Positions 17,459 to 24,679 of a stretch of DNA of 42,241 bases are shown here, one piece after another. Every line of letters starts with the position of its first letter. Position 1 is the stretch's first letter. The notes under the pieces are model-generated. The model saw nothing but the letters and a program-made list of their open reading frames with translations. It did not search any database and was not told the origin of the DNA. This DNA is from Clostridiales bacterium (lineage in GTDB: Bacteria > Bacillota > Clostridia > Christensenellales > CAG-138): positions 1 to 42,241 of the forward strand of contig JAILNX010000022.1 of assembly GCA_024691085.1 (NCBI GenBank), given 5' to 3'. The translations under genes were made by a program, and so were the position numbers.

Positions 17459-17487
17459 ATAATACCCCCGGGAGGGGAGAAAAACAA
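17459..17487 (-). promoter_or_regulatory. Possible promoter of the DUF2500 copy 1 gene
   Basis: Minus strand TTGTTT (17487-17482), 17 bases, TATTAT (17464-17459). It is weaker than the promoter of copy 2, and readthrough from copy 2 is also possible since no terminator is visible between them. Confidence 0.45.
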
Positions 17488-17527
17488 TACCGACGTTGAG
17501 ACTCCGCCGGAGCGGAGCCGCGGCGGT

Positions 17528-17953
17528 TCACTCCCTCCCGAAGGGAGTTCCGCAGTAGGGGCAGACGCGGCCGGTATAGGGCGCGCCGCAGGCGGAGCAT
17601 TTGTGCTCCCTTTGCGCAGCGCCGCGGGCGTCGAAGCGGTCTTCCGTCCTCCTGAAGGAGACGAAGCGGGTCCCCTTCTTTACGAGCACGCCCCTGTCGC
17701 CCTCTGCGAGGGCGCCGTACTGGGAGCCGTTCATGACGAGCTCCATGCGGCGGTCGTCGGTGAATTCGAAGGTCGCATAGTAGAAGGTGGCGGCATGCTC
17801 GCCGCCGGTCATATGCATCCTCTTCGCGACGACGACAGCTTCGAGCTGTTCCTCGGGAAGGGAAGAGTTGTTGACCTCCTGAACGATCTTCCTTATGATA
17901 AAAGCGATACCCGAACCGAAAATCATCATTGCCGCTGCGATGAAGAACTCCAT
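17528..17953 (-). CDS. DUF2500 membrane protein with C-terminal zinc ribbon (copy 2)
   Basis: A 141-residue paralogue of the preceding entry: one N-terminal membrane helix (about 3-24), the DUF2500 domain (EAVVVAKRMHMT to VLVKKGTRF), then a CSACGAPYTGRVCPYCG ribbon. The ATG at 17953 is chosen because AAAGGAGG lies before it; the frame upstream is not typical coding sequence. Both copies share FDARGAA-REHKC, which is nearly identical in DNA and marks a tandem duplication. Function unknown. Confidence 0.85.
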   Translation of the reverse strand: MEFFIAAAMMIFGSGIAFIIRKIVQEVNNSSLPEEQLEAVVVAKRMHMTGGEHAATFYYATFEFTDDRRMELVMNGSQYGALAEGDRGVLVKKGTRFVSFRRTEDRFDARGAAQREHKCSACGAPYTGRVCPYCGTPFGRE

Positions 17954-17995
17954 CGTCTTCCTCCTTTCCCGGCCGTGTCCTCCGACCGTGAGATC

Positions 17996-18024
17996 ATTAT
18001 ACGCGTTTTCCGGCGCGGAATCAA
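17996..18024 (-). promoter_or_regulatory. Promoter of the DUF2500 pair
   Basis: Minus strand TTGATT (18024-18019), 17 bases, TATAAT (18001-17996). Confidence 0.75.
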
Positions 18025-18077
18025 TCAAGGAAATGTAAAAAAAGGTAAAGACCGGGTAAAATCGGGCGCTTGTTTTA

Positions 18078-18106
18078 TTGATAAAGGGGCGGAACTGTTT
18101 TAGACT
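18078..18106 (+). promoter_or_regulatory. Possible promoter of the STAS-phosphotransferase gene
   Basis: TTGATA (18078-18083), 17 bases, TAGACT (18101-18106), about 30 bases before the start codon. The -10 box is a weak match. Confidence 0.5.
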
Positions 18107-18135
18107 TTAACCATAAAGCAAGGGGGACGCCGCCA

Positions 18136-19314
18136 ATGAAAGAACTTGAATTCAAAACTGTGAACGGTACCGTCACGGTCATCCCCGCGGGGCGCATCGA
18201 CTCCGCGAATGCCGGAAGGATCGCAGGGGAGATCGACGGGGAACTCGAAAAGAGCGGTCTTCCGCTCGGAGAGATCGACTGCTCGCGCCTTATGTACATT
18301 TCGAGCGCGGGCCTCAGGATGATACTGAAGCTCAGAAAAAGATTCCCCGCGCTCGTGATAAGCGAGGCTTCAAGCGAGGTCTACGACGTTTTCGAGATGA
18401 CGGGCTTCACCGAGATGATGACCGCAAAGAAAGCCTGCCGCAGGATCGACGTGAGCGGCTGCAGCGTGATAGGCGAGGGCGCGAACGGTACGGTCTACCG
18501 CCTCGATCCCGAGACGATAGTCAAGGTCTACAAGAACGCCGACGCGCTCGACGATATCAAGCGCGAGCGCGAGCTTGCGAGGAAGGCGTTCGTGCTCGGC
18601 ATACCCACCGCGATACCCTACGACATCGTGCGCGCGGGCGGGAGCTGGGGCTCCGTGTTCGAGCTTCTGTCGGCGGAATCGTTCGCGTCGATACTCGCGA
18701 AGCAGCCGGAAAGGGTGACGGAGCTTGCGAAGATGAGCGTATCGGTTTTGAAGAAGCTCCACTCGGTCAAGCTCGAGCCGGGCGAGATACCGACGATAAA
18801 GTCGAAGATCTTCAAGCGCGTCGGGCTTCTTAAAAAAGCTCTGCCCGAAGAGCTCGCCGACAAGCTCGTCCGTATGATCGAAGCCGTTCCCGACACGTAC
18901 CGCATGATCCACGGCGACTTCCACGTGAAGAACATAATGCTCATGGACGGAGAGCCTCTGCTCATCGACATGGATACGCTCTCGACCGGGCATCCCGTGT
19001 TCGAGTTCGGCAATATCTACTGTGCGTACTGCGCCTTTAACGAGGCGGAACCGACGCTGAACGACGCATTTTTCGGCATACCGCACGAGCTCGGCGTGAG
19101 GTTCATGAACGAGACGATAGAGGACTATTTCCGCGGGCTTACCGCCGGGGAGCTCGTCAACGTCAGGGAGAGGATCATGATCGCGGGCTATACCCGCGCG
19201 CTGACGCACTCGCTCGCGCATCCCTCGGAAGGTGATTTCCACGCGAAGACCGTAAGGATCTGCACGGAGCGGCTAGCGGAGCTTCTCGGAAGACAGGACA
19301 GGCTCGATTTCTGA
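18136..19314 (+). CDS. STAS domain fused to a kinase-fold phosphotransferase (TIGR02172-like)
   Basis: The 392-residue protein has two parts. Residues 1-100 are a STAS (anti-sigma factor antagonist) domain with the conserved ISSAGLRMIL helix start; S57 is in the place of the serine phosphorylated in SpoIIAA-like proteins. Residues 108-392 are an aminoglycoside-phosphotransferase-like kinase fold: glycine loop GEGANGTVY (113-121), lysine K130, catalytic HGDFHVKN (259-266, D261 and N266) and metal site IDMD (277-280). The kinase part resembles the TIGR02172 family, whose substrate is unknown. A tie between stress signalling and small-molecule or self phosphorylation is only inference. Start supported by AAGGGGG upstream; single gene with its own terminator. 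Confidence 0.85.
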   Translation: MKELEFKTVNGTVTVIPAGRIDSANAGRIAGEIDGELEKSGLPLGEIDCSRLMYISSAGLRMILKLRKRFPALVISEASSEVYDVFEMTGFTEMMTAKKACRRIDVSGCSVIGEGANGTVYRLDPETIVKVYKNADALDDIKRERELARKAFVLGIPTAIPYDIVRAGGSWGSVFELLSAESFASILAKQPERVTELAKMSVSVLKKLHSVKLEPGEIPTIKSKIFKRVGLLKKALPEELADKLVRMIEAVPDTYRMIHGDFHVKNIMLMDGEPLLIDMDTLSTGHPVFEFGNIYCAYCAFNEAEPTLNDAFFGIPHELGVRFMNETIEDYFRGLTAGELVNVRERIMIAGYTRALTHSLAHPSEGDFHAKTVRICTERLAELLGRQDRLDF

Positions 19315-19315
19315 C

Positions 19316-19353
19316 AAAAAAACAGCCGGAGCGATCGCCCCGGGCTGTTTTTT
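19316..19353. terminator. Bidirectional terminator
   Basis: AACAGCC (19321-19327) pairs with GGGCTGTT (19342-19349) with A residues on the left and T residues on the right, ending both the STAS fusion gene and the convergent DUF308 gene. Confidence 0.85.
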
Positions 19354-19361
19354 ATGCGGCT

Positions 19362-19904
19362 TTACCTTTCGAGCTTGAGCTTGAACACCAGCATCACGAC
19401 GTCGAGCGCCGCCTGCACGATGAGCACTATGCCCGTGAAGATCCAGAGGACTTCGACGGTCTTGAAGGGATTGATTATTATGAGCGCTCCCAATACGAAC
19501 GCGATCACTGCGCTCAAAAGCGTGAAGGGCGAGGGCTTGAGCCCCATGCGGCTGACGTCGATGTACGCCTTGACCTTGAATATCGCGGAGATCACGAGTA
19601 TCACTCCGTAGATCACCGCGATCACGGCGAATACGCTGATAAGCGCGCCGGAGAAGAACGTGCACAGCACGCCCGCGACGAACGCCACGACCGACACGGC
19701 GAGAGCTATCCAGCTCATCGCGCCGCTGTCCGCGTCCGAGAACGAGCGGATGAGGTAGAGCACGCCGACCGCCATCAGCGCGACGCCGAAGACTATCAGT
19801 ATCACCCTTGTGAACAGCTCCGCGTTTATAAGAAGGAGTATGCCGACGGCAAGCTCGAGCACGATGAGTATTATCAATGGGAGATTTTTCTTCAGCTTAT
19901 CCAT
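19362..19904 (-). CDS. DUF308 (HdeD-like) membrane protein
   Basis: A 180-residue, almost wholly hydrophobic protein with six predicted membrane helices in three hairpin pairs, as in the DUF308/HdeD family. Each pair carries the small-residue pattern typical of the family (for example VLGALIIINPF near residue 140). HdeD has been tied to acid resistance in enterobacteria; the role in Firmicutes is not established. GGAGG is six bases before the ATG at 19904; a codon further upstream lacks support. Confidence 0.85.
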   Translation of the reverse strand: MDKLKKNLPLIILIVLELAVGILLLINAELFTRVILIVFGVALMAVGVLYLIRSFSDADSGAMSWIALAVSVVAFVAGVLCTFFSGALISVFAVIAVIYGVILVISAIFKVKAYIDVSRMGLKPSPFTLLSAVIAFVLGALIIINPFKTVEVLWIFTGIVLIVQAALDVVMLVFKLKLER

Positions 19905-19937
19905 ATTGGACCTCCGTTTCCGCAAATGTTATATATT

Positions 19938-19966
19938 ATTATATACCGTTTTCCCGCGTATGTCAA
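19938..19966 (-). promoter_or_regulatory. Consensus promoter of the DUF308 gene
   Basis: Minus strand TTGACA (19966-19961), 17 bases, TATAAT (19943-19938): complete consensus match. Confidence 0.88.
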
Positions 19967-19985
19967 TCCCGGCCTGCAGGACGGG

Positions 19986-20014
19986 TTGATTTCGGCGGGG
20001 AATGAGTTTATAAT
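19986..20014 (+). promoter_or_regulatory. Promoter of the rhodanese lipoprotein gene
   Basis: TTGATT (19986-19991), 17 bases, TATAAT (20009-20014). Confidence 0.75.
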
Positions 20015-20052
20015 TGACGGGCAAACCCGATCGAAAGGAGCAGCAAAAGGGA

Positions 20053-20454
20053 ATGAAAAGGTTCGCGGTATTATTGACAGCTCTTGCCGTGCTGCTTTCC
20101 GGCTGCGTGTTCGTCCCTGACGGGGACGGCATGGAAAGAAGCTTCACAATTATCTCTCAGGAAGAGGCGAAGGAGATGATGAAGAGGGACGACGGGCACG
20201 TCGTACTCGACGTAAGGCGTCCGGACGAGTTCGAGTCCGGGCATATTCCCGGCGCGATCTGCCTCCCGAACGAGGATATCGGTACGGAGCCTCCCGAGGA
20301 GCTTCCCGACCTTGATCAGATCATCCTCATCTACTGCAGGAGCGGCAACCGCTCGAAACAGGCGGCGCGGAAGCTCGCCGAAATGGGCTACACCAAGGTC
20401 TTCGAGTTCGGCGGCATAATCGACTGGACGGGCGAGATCGTAACGGGAAGCTGA
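20053..20454 (+). CDS. Rhodanese-domain lipoprotein
   Basis: The 133-residue protein has a signal peptide ending in the lipobox LLSGC (C18), so it should be lipid-anchored outside the membrane. The rest is one rhodanese domain with LDVRRPDEFESGHIPGA near 52-68 and the active-site loop CRSGNRS (C95). Rhodaneses of this kind move sulfane sulfur or act as thiol-redox partners; the substrate is unknown. The ATG at 20053 is chosen because it starts the signal peptide; AAAGGAG lies about 12 bases before it, a rather long spacer. Confidence 0.88.
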   Translation: MKRFAVLLTALAVLLSGCVFVPDGDGMERSFTIISQEEAKEMMKRDDGHVVLDVRRPDEFESGHIPGAICLPNEDIGTEPPEELPDLDQIILIYCRSGNRSKQAARKLAEMGYTKVFEFGGIIDWTGEIVTGS

Positions 20455-20463
20455 CGGGACCCG

Positions 20464-20492
20464 TTGACAAGCCCGCGTGACTGTGTTATAAT
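20464..20492 (+). promoter_or_regulatory. Consensus promoter of pfkA
   Basis: TTGACA (20464-20469), 17 bases, TATAAT (20487-20492): complete consensus match, as expected for a glycolytic gene. Confidence 0.88.
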
Positions 20493-20530
20493 TTATATAT
20501 TATATAGCTTTTAACAATGGAGGGATTTCC

Positions 20531-21523
20531 ATGGGCAGCATTAAAAGAATAGGCGTGCTGACGAGCGGCGGCGACGCTCCCGGCATGAACGCCGCGATCC
20601 GCGCGGTCGTAAGAACTGCCATGTATTTGGGCGTCGAGTGCGTCGGCATCAGGCGCGGCTGGCAGGGACTCATAACGGGCGACATCGTCATGCTTAACGG
20701 CGGCAGCGTATCGCATCTTCTGTCGAAGGGCGGCACGATGCTCTACACGGCGCGCAGCGAGGAGTTCATGACCGACGCGGGCAGGAGAAAGGCGGCCGGC
20801 ACCTGCAAGCTCCTGGGCCTCGACGGAGTGGTCGCGATAGGCGGCGACGGCACGTTCCGCGGCGCGCTCGAGCTTTCGAGGCTGGGAGTGCCCGTGGTGG
20901 GCGTTCCCGCTACGATCGACAACGATATCGGGTGCACCAATTATACGATCGGCTTCGACTCCGCCTGCAACACGGCGATCGAGTGCATAGACAAACTCCG
21001 CGACACCATGCAGGCGCACGAGCGCTGCTCCGTGGTCGAGGTCATGGGCAGGAACGCGGGCTTCCTCGCGCTGTACGTCGGCATTGCCGTCGGCGCGACC
21101 GCGGTGCTCGTTCCCGAGCAGCAGCTTGATTTCGAGAGGGACGTCGTCGAGAGGATAAGGCGCGCCCGACTCGCGGGGAACACGCATTTCATGATCGTCG
21201 TGGCGGAGGGCGTGGGCAGCGCGGTCGATATCGGTCACCGCATACAGGACGCGCTCGGCATCGAGCCGCGCGTGACCGTGCTCGGACATATCCAGCGCGG
21301 CGGCTCCCCCAACGCGCGCGACCGCGAGACCGCGACGCGCATGGGCTACTGCGCCGTCAACGCGCTCTACGAGGGGCGCGGCAACAGCATCATCGCGACG
21401 CAGGAGGGCGGCATCGTCGAGATCCCCATCGAGGAAGCGCTCGCGATGAAGAAGCACCTCCAGATGGACCGCTACCGCATAATGGAAGTCATGCAGTACG
21501 GCAGCCGTCCGACGGATCATTGA
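20531..21523 (+). CDS. pfkA: ATP-dependent 6-phosphofructokinase
   Basis: Phosphorylates fructose 6-phosphate, the control step of glycolysis. The 330-residue protein has the group I PfkA signatures: GGDAPGMNAAIR (14-25), GGDGTFRG near 99-106 with the glycine-aspartate pattern of the ATP-dependent type, the catalytic TIDND near 128-132, and MGRNAG near 172. GGAGG sits seven bases before the ATG. The gene has its own strong promoter and terminator. Length is normal. Confidence 0.96.
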   Translation: MGSIKRIGVLTSGGDAPGMNAAIRAVVRTAMYLGVECVGIRRGWQGLITGDIVMLNGGSVSHLLSKGGTMLYTARSEEFMTDAGRRKAAGTCKLLGLDGVVAIGGDGTFRGALELSRLGVPVVGVPATIDNDIGCTNYTIGFDSACNTAIECIDKLRDTMQAHERCSVVEVMGRNAGFLALYVGIAVGATAVLVPEQQLDFERDVVERIRRARLAGNTHFMIVVAEGVGSAVDIGHRIQDALGIEPRVTVLGHIQRGGSPNARDRETATRMGYCAVNALYEGRGNSIIATQEGGIVEIPIEEALAMKKHLQMDRYRIMEVMQYGSRPTDH

Positions 21524-21534
21524 TTTTTATGCAA

Positions 21535-21562
21535 AAAAGCTCCGGTTGCTCCGGAGCTTTTT
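21535..21562. terminator. Bidirectional terminator between pfkA and the MFS gene
   Basis: AAAGCTCCGG and CCGGAGCTTT arms around TTGCT, with an A run on the left and TTTTT on the right. Confidence 0.88.
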
Positions 21563-21571
21563 GTTTTGAGT

Positions 21572-22855
21572 TCAGATCTCCCGCACCTTTTTGTTCAAAA
21601 GCATGAACACGCTCGCGCAGATGAAGCCGATCGAGCAGAAGATGAGGAGCGCCGTCGAGCCCATGCCCTGGATTATCGCGCCGGCAAGCACCGAGGCGAT
21701 GGGGACGAGCCCCTGCGAGGCGACGCTGATTATCGACGAGACCTTGCTCAGCATCTCCTTGTCGACGATCCGCATGATCGAGGTGTTGATGGGAATGTTC
21801 ACCCATACGACCAGGAAGGCGACTACAAGAGAGCCGACCGCGAGCGAGATGAGGAAGCCGTCCATCGAAACGCCCCTGTGGACGAAGAACCAGTAGCCCG
21901 CCGTCAGCGCGATCAGAACGAGCGCCATACCTCCTATTCTCCTTGCGACCTTGCCGCCGCATTTCTCCTCCTGCTTTTTCGCGCTGAGGATCGCGGCGCC
22001 TACGAGCGAGCTTATGCCGATCAGTACCTCGAGCACAGACATCCACAGCTCTGGGGTGAGGAAGCTCTTGAACAGGTATTTTTCCGCCGTCCCGAGGTCG
22101 GTCTTGATGAAGTAGGGTATGAAGTTACTCATGACGGGGGAGAAGAAGAAATTGATGAACAGTATCGCGATCATGAGCGCGGTGATCGCCTTCTGCGTCT
22201 TCATGTACTTAAGGCCGTCCTTCATATCGGAAAGAGCGGTCCTGAGCGTCAGCTTCGTCGCGGGCTTCACGTGCTCGTATTTTATGAACATCTCCGATAC
22301 GCCGGAGGCGACGTAGCACGCGCCGACGATGAAGAACAGCGTGGTCACGGGGAGCAGCGCGTAGAGCACTCCCGCGAGCACGACGCCCAGTATGCTCTGG
22401 AACGACTGCCTTATGGAGTTATAGGAGTTCGCCTGCTGGAGCTTATCCTCGGGCAGTATATGGGGCAGTATTGCTCCGCCTGCCGGGGAGAATATGCCGC
22501 CGACCGCGCTGCCGAGCACGCCTATCGCGAACAGTATCGCGATGTGCGCCTCGTGGGTGTTGAACATAAGCATCAGCACTGTTGCCGCGATAATGCCCGC
22601 GCCCCTTATATAGTCGCAGACGAACATGATCTTTCCCTTGTTGAAACGGTCGCCCAGCACGCCGCCGATCGGCGTCATTATAAGCGTCACCGCTCCGCAC
22701 ACGGCAAGGTAGAGCCCCTGCAGGAAGGCGTTGTTGCCGCTGATCTCCAATATGTAGAAGCTGACCGCGAAGCTGTAAAGCAGCGCGCCCATCTCGGACA
22801 CGAGCGCTCCCAGGAAGACCAGGAGGTAGTTTCGGCTTTGAAATACGTTTTTCAT
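21572..22855 (-). CDS. MFS transporter (macrolide efflux/EntS-like group)
   Basis: A 427-residue major facilitator protein with about twelve membrane helices. Motif A is seen after helix 2 (GGVLGDRFNKGKIM, near residues 64-77). Sequence style (SEMGALLYSFAVSFYIL start, PEDKLQQANS near 139) matches the MefA/EntS-like efflux group of Firmicutes, which export drugs or siderophores. The substrate cannot be told. AAGGGAT precedes the ATG. An activator-like direct repeat lies just upstream of its promoter, so expression is probably inducible. Confidence 0.88.
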   Translation of the reverse strand: MKNVFQSRNYLLVFLGALVSEMGALLYSFAVSFYILEISGNNAFLQGLYLAVCGAVTLIMTPIGGVLGDRFNKGKIMFVCDYIRGAGIIAATVLMLMFNTHEAHIAILFAIGVLGSAVGGIFSPAGGAILPHILPEDKLQQANSYNSIRQSFQSILGVVLAGVLYALLPVTTLFFIVGACYVASGVSEMFIKYEHVKPATKLTLRTALSDMKDGLKYMKTQKAITALMIAILFINFFFSPVMSNFIPYFIKTDLGTAEKYLFKSFLTPELWMSVLEVLIGISSLVGAAILSAKKQEEKCGGKVARRIGGMALVLIALTAGYWFFVHRGVSMDGFLISLAVGSLVVAFLVVWVNIPINTSIMRIVDKEMLSKVSSIISVASQGLVPIASVLAGAIIQGMGSTALLIFCSIGFICASVFMLLNKKVREI

Positions 22856-22887
22856 ATTGATGTATCCCTTTCGGTTTTCTCGCGTTC

Positions 22888-22916
22888 ATCATACAATGCG
22901 AAGAAAACCCGTTCAA
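22888..22916 (-). promoter_or_regulatory. Promoter of the MFS gene
   Basis: Minus strand TTGAAC (22916-22911), 17 bases, TATGAT (22893-22888), about 33 bases before the start codon. Confidence 0.7.
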
Positions 22917-22921
22917 GCAAT

Positions 22922-22955
22922 TCCGGTTTGCAATTAGGTATAATCCGGTTTGCAA
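22922..22955. promoter_or_regulatory. Direct repeat, probable regulator-binding site upstream of the MFS promoter
   Basis: TCCGGTTTGCAA occurs at 22922-22933 and again, unchanged, at 22944-22955. The spacing is 22 bases, two helical turns, so both copies face the same side of DNA. They lie directly upstream of the MFS -35 box, at about -41 to -74, where activators bind. No regulator gene is next to it. Confidence 0.6.
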
Positions 22956-23022
22956 ATGACGGATTTACACGTCAACCGGCGGTTGCGCAGGGAAAAACAC
23001 GCCCTGACAGCGGCTTTTTTCG

Positions 23023-23706
23023 TCACACACCGCTGTTGACGATCGAAGCGTATACCTCCTCCGGAATCATGGGGGAGCAGATCGCTTCCATGAGCGCTTC
23101 GTCTATCGTTCGCGCCGCGGCGTACTGCCTGCCCGCTTCCTTTACGAGCTGAAGCCTCGGCTCCGTGACGGGCGCAGCCTCGGGAGCGGAGAACATCGGG
23201 CTTTCGGGAACGGTGATGCAGGTATGCTCAACGGGGAACATCAGCTTGAACTGCTCGACGGCGGGCTCGAAATTATGCCTGCTGTTCGGGAAGCCACAGC
23301 CCGATATCATAAGGTAGCTCAGCCGCGAAAAATCCGCCTGCGCGACGTGATCGTAGCGATCGCCGACCTTGGTCATGGCCATGCTCGAAAGCGGGAGCAC
23401 GCGGTCGATGACGGCCTTCAACGGCGCGGGCATGCCGTAGCAGTAAAGGGGGAAGCTAAGAAGGAGCAGATCGCTTTCGAGTATTTTCTCGAGGACCTCC
23501 TTCATGTCGTCTTCAATGAAACACGTCCCGCCGTTGTGCATGCAGGAAAAGCAGCCGGTGCAGTATTCTATGTGCCTGTCGATGACGTTTATGATCTCGA
23601 TCTCCTGCGTTCCCGCTTCTTTCATGCCCTCGAGGAACGCGCTGGTCACGTGCATGACGTCGCTCTTATCCCTCTTGGGACTTCCGTTAAGAACAAGTAT
23701 CCTCAT
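23023..23706 (-). CDS. NAD(P)H-dependent FMN reductase/flavodoxin-fold protein
   Basis: A 227-residue flavodoxin-fold oxidoreductase of the NADPH-dependent FMN reductase (iron-sulfur flavoprotein-like) group. LVLNGSPKRDKSDV near residues 4-17 is the FMN phosphate loop; the cysteine cluster CTGCFSC..GTC near 49-64 is typical of the group; PLYCYGMPAPLK near 90 lines the flavin. The substrate is unknown. I chose the ATG at 23706 because GGAGG sits eight bases upstream and the domain begins there; an in-frame start further up would add a non-conserved segment. Confidence 0.88.
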   Translation of the reverse strand: MRILVLNGSPKRDKSDVMHVTSAFLEGMKEAGTQEIEIINVIDRHIEYCTGCFSCMHNGGTCFIEDDMKEVLEKILESDLLLLSFPLYCYGMPAPLKAVIDRVLPLSSMAMTKVGDRYDHVAQADFSRLSYLMISGCGFPNSRHNFEPAVEQFKLMFPVEHTCITVPESPMFSAPEAAPVTEPRLQLVKEAGRQYAAARTIDEALMEAICSPMIPEEVYASIVNSGV

Positions 23707-23736
23707 AGCCTTTACCTCCGGATGATGATCTTGATA

Positions 23737-23765
23737 ATAGTAACACAAATCCCTCCTCCGCACAA
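23737..23765 (-). promoter_or_regulatory. Possible promoter of the FMN reductase gene
   Basis: Minus strand TTGTGC (23765-23760), 17 bases, TACTAT (23742-23737). The TTGTGCGGAGGA start is shared with the promoter proposed for the DUF5714 gene. Confidence 0.5.
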
Positions 23766-23778
23766 GACCGCATTTAGG

Positions 23779-23807
23779 TTGAATCGCGGGGCGCGTTATG
23801 GTAAACT
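23779..23807 (+). promoter_or_regulatory. Promoter of the GNAT gene, extended -10 type
   Basis: TTGAAT (23779-23784), 17 bases, TAAACT (23802-23807), preceded by TATGG (TGn extended -10). The same TATGGTAAACT wording occurs at several other accessory genes in the window. Confidence 0.7.
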
Positions 23808-23840
23808 GTCGGAAAAGACCCGAAAGGACGGAGGAACCGA

Positions 23841-24344
23841 ATGGGCGTCGGCATGGAAACGGAAAGACTCATCATCGACGGGATCACGGAAGAAGATCGC
23901 TTCGATTATTTTATCAACATCTCCCACGATAAGAAGGTGCTCGAGACCTTCATCTGCCGCTGGGCCGAGACGCCCGAGGAGGTCGACGTATCAAGATACG
24001 CTGCGATGGACAGCATTTTCGCGATCAGGCTCAAGGAGACGGGACGGCTCATCGGGATAATACTTTACTTCGACGAGACGGAGGACTCCTGCGAGATAGG
24101 CTACGGTATAGGCTCCCGCTTCTGGAACCGCGGCTATACCACCGAAGCGGTGAAACGGTTCATAGACTACTGCTTTTTCGATAAGGGCTTTAGGACTGTG
24201 TACGCCTCCTTCTTCACGGGCAACGACGCCTCGAGACGCGTTATGGAAAAGTCCGGCATGATAATCAGCCGCGTCTCGGAAAAGGAACTCGAATACCTGG
24301 GCGAATGGCGCGATCTCGTCTATTACTCGATCACAAGACCTTAA
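23841..24344 (+). CDS. GNAT acetyltransferase, RimJ/RimL type
   Basis: A 167-residue N-acetyltransferase. It opens with METERLIIDGITEEDR, the usual first strand of RimJ/RimL-like GNATs, and has IGYGIGSRFWNRGYTTEAVKRF near 94-115, the acetyl-CoA loop, and a VMEKSGM segment near 139. The substrate is unknown (protein N-terminus, small amine or antibiotic). CGGAGG lies before the ATG. Own promoter and terminator. Confidence 0.88.
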   Translation: MGVGMETERLIIDGITEEDRFDYFINISHDKKVLETFICRWAETPEEVDVSRYAAMDSIFAIRLKETGRLIGIILYFDETEDSCEIGYGIGSRFWNRGYTTEAVKRFIDYCFFDKGFRTVYASFFTGNDASRRVMEKSGMIISRVSEKELEYLGEWRDLVYYSITRP

Positions 24345-24348
24345 GGCA

Positions 24349-24381
24349 TAAAAAAAGGAGCTGACTGCCAGCTCCTTTTTA
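24349..24381. terminator. Bidirectional terminator between the GNAT gene and hup
   Basis: AAAAAGGAGCTG and CAGCTCCTTTTT arms around ACTGC, with A and T runs on either side. Confidence 0.9.
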
Positions 24382-24391
24382 TTATTATCGC

Positions 24392-24679
24392 TTATTTCTT
24401 TTTCTTCTTGTTGACGAGTTCCTTCATCGCCTTGCCGGGCTTGAAAGCGGGAACGCGGGCGGCCTTGATCTTGATCTGCTCACCGGTGCGGGGATTCCTG
24501 CCGACGCGGGCGGTGCGGTTCCTCACCTCGAAGGAGCCGAAGCCGGGGATCACGACCTTACCGTCTGAGGCAAGACCTTCGTTGATGGACGCGAGGACGG
24601 CGTCAACGAGCTTGTGAGCTTCGGCCTTGGTGATCTCGGCTTTGGCGGAAACGGAGTTAACTAATTCCAACTTGGTCAT
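24392..24679 (-). CDS. hup: HU family DNA-binding protein
   Basis: A 95-residue HU/IHF protein that bends DNA and compacts the nucleoid. It has MTKLELV at its start, GFGSFEVR near 46-53, the DNA-arm GRNPRTGE near 60-67 and a lysine-rich tail. The ATG at 24679 is preceded by AAAGGAAG and by its own promoter at 24716-24744. The reading frame does not stop upstream but runs on into the DUF5714 gene, so the same stop codon closes both. HU from its own start is clearly the normal product. Confidence 0.95.
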   Translation of the reverse strand: MTKLELVNSVSAKAEITKAEAHKLVDAVLASINEGLASDGKVVIPGFGSFEVRNRTARVGRNPRTGEQIKIKAARVPAFKPGKAMKELVNKKKKK

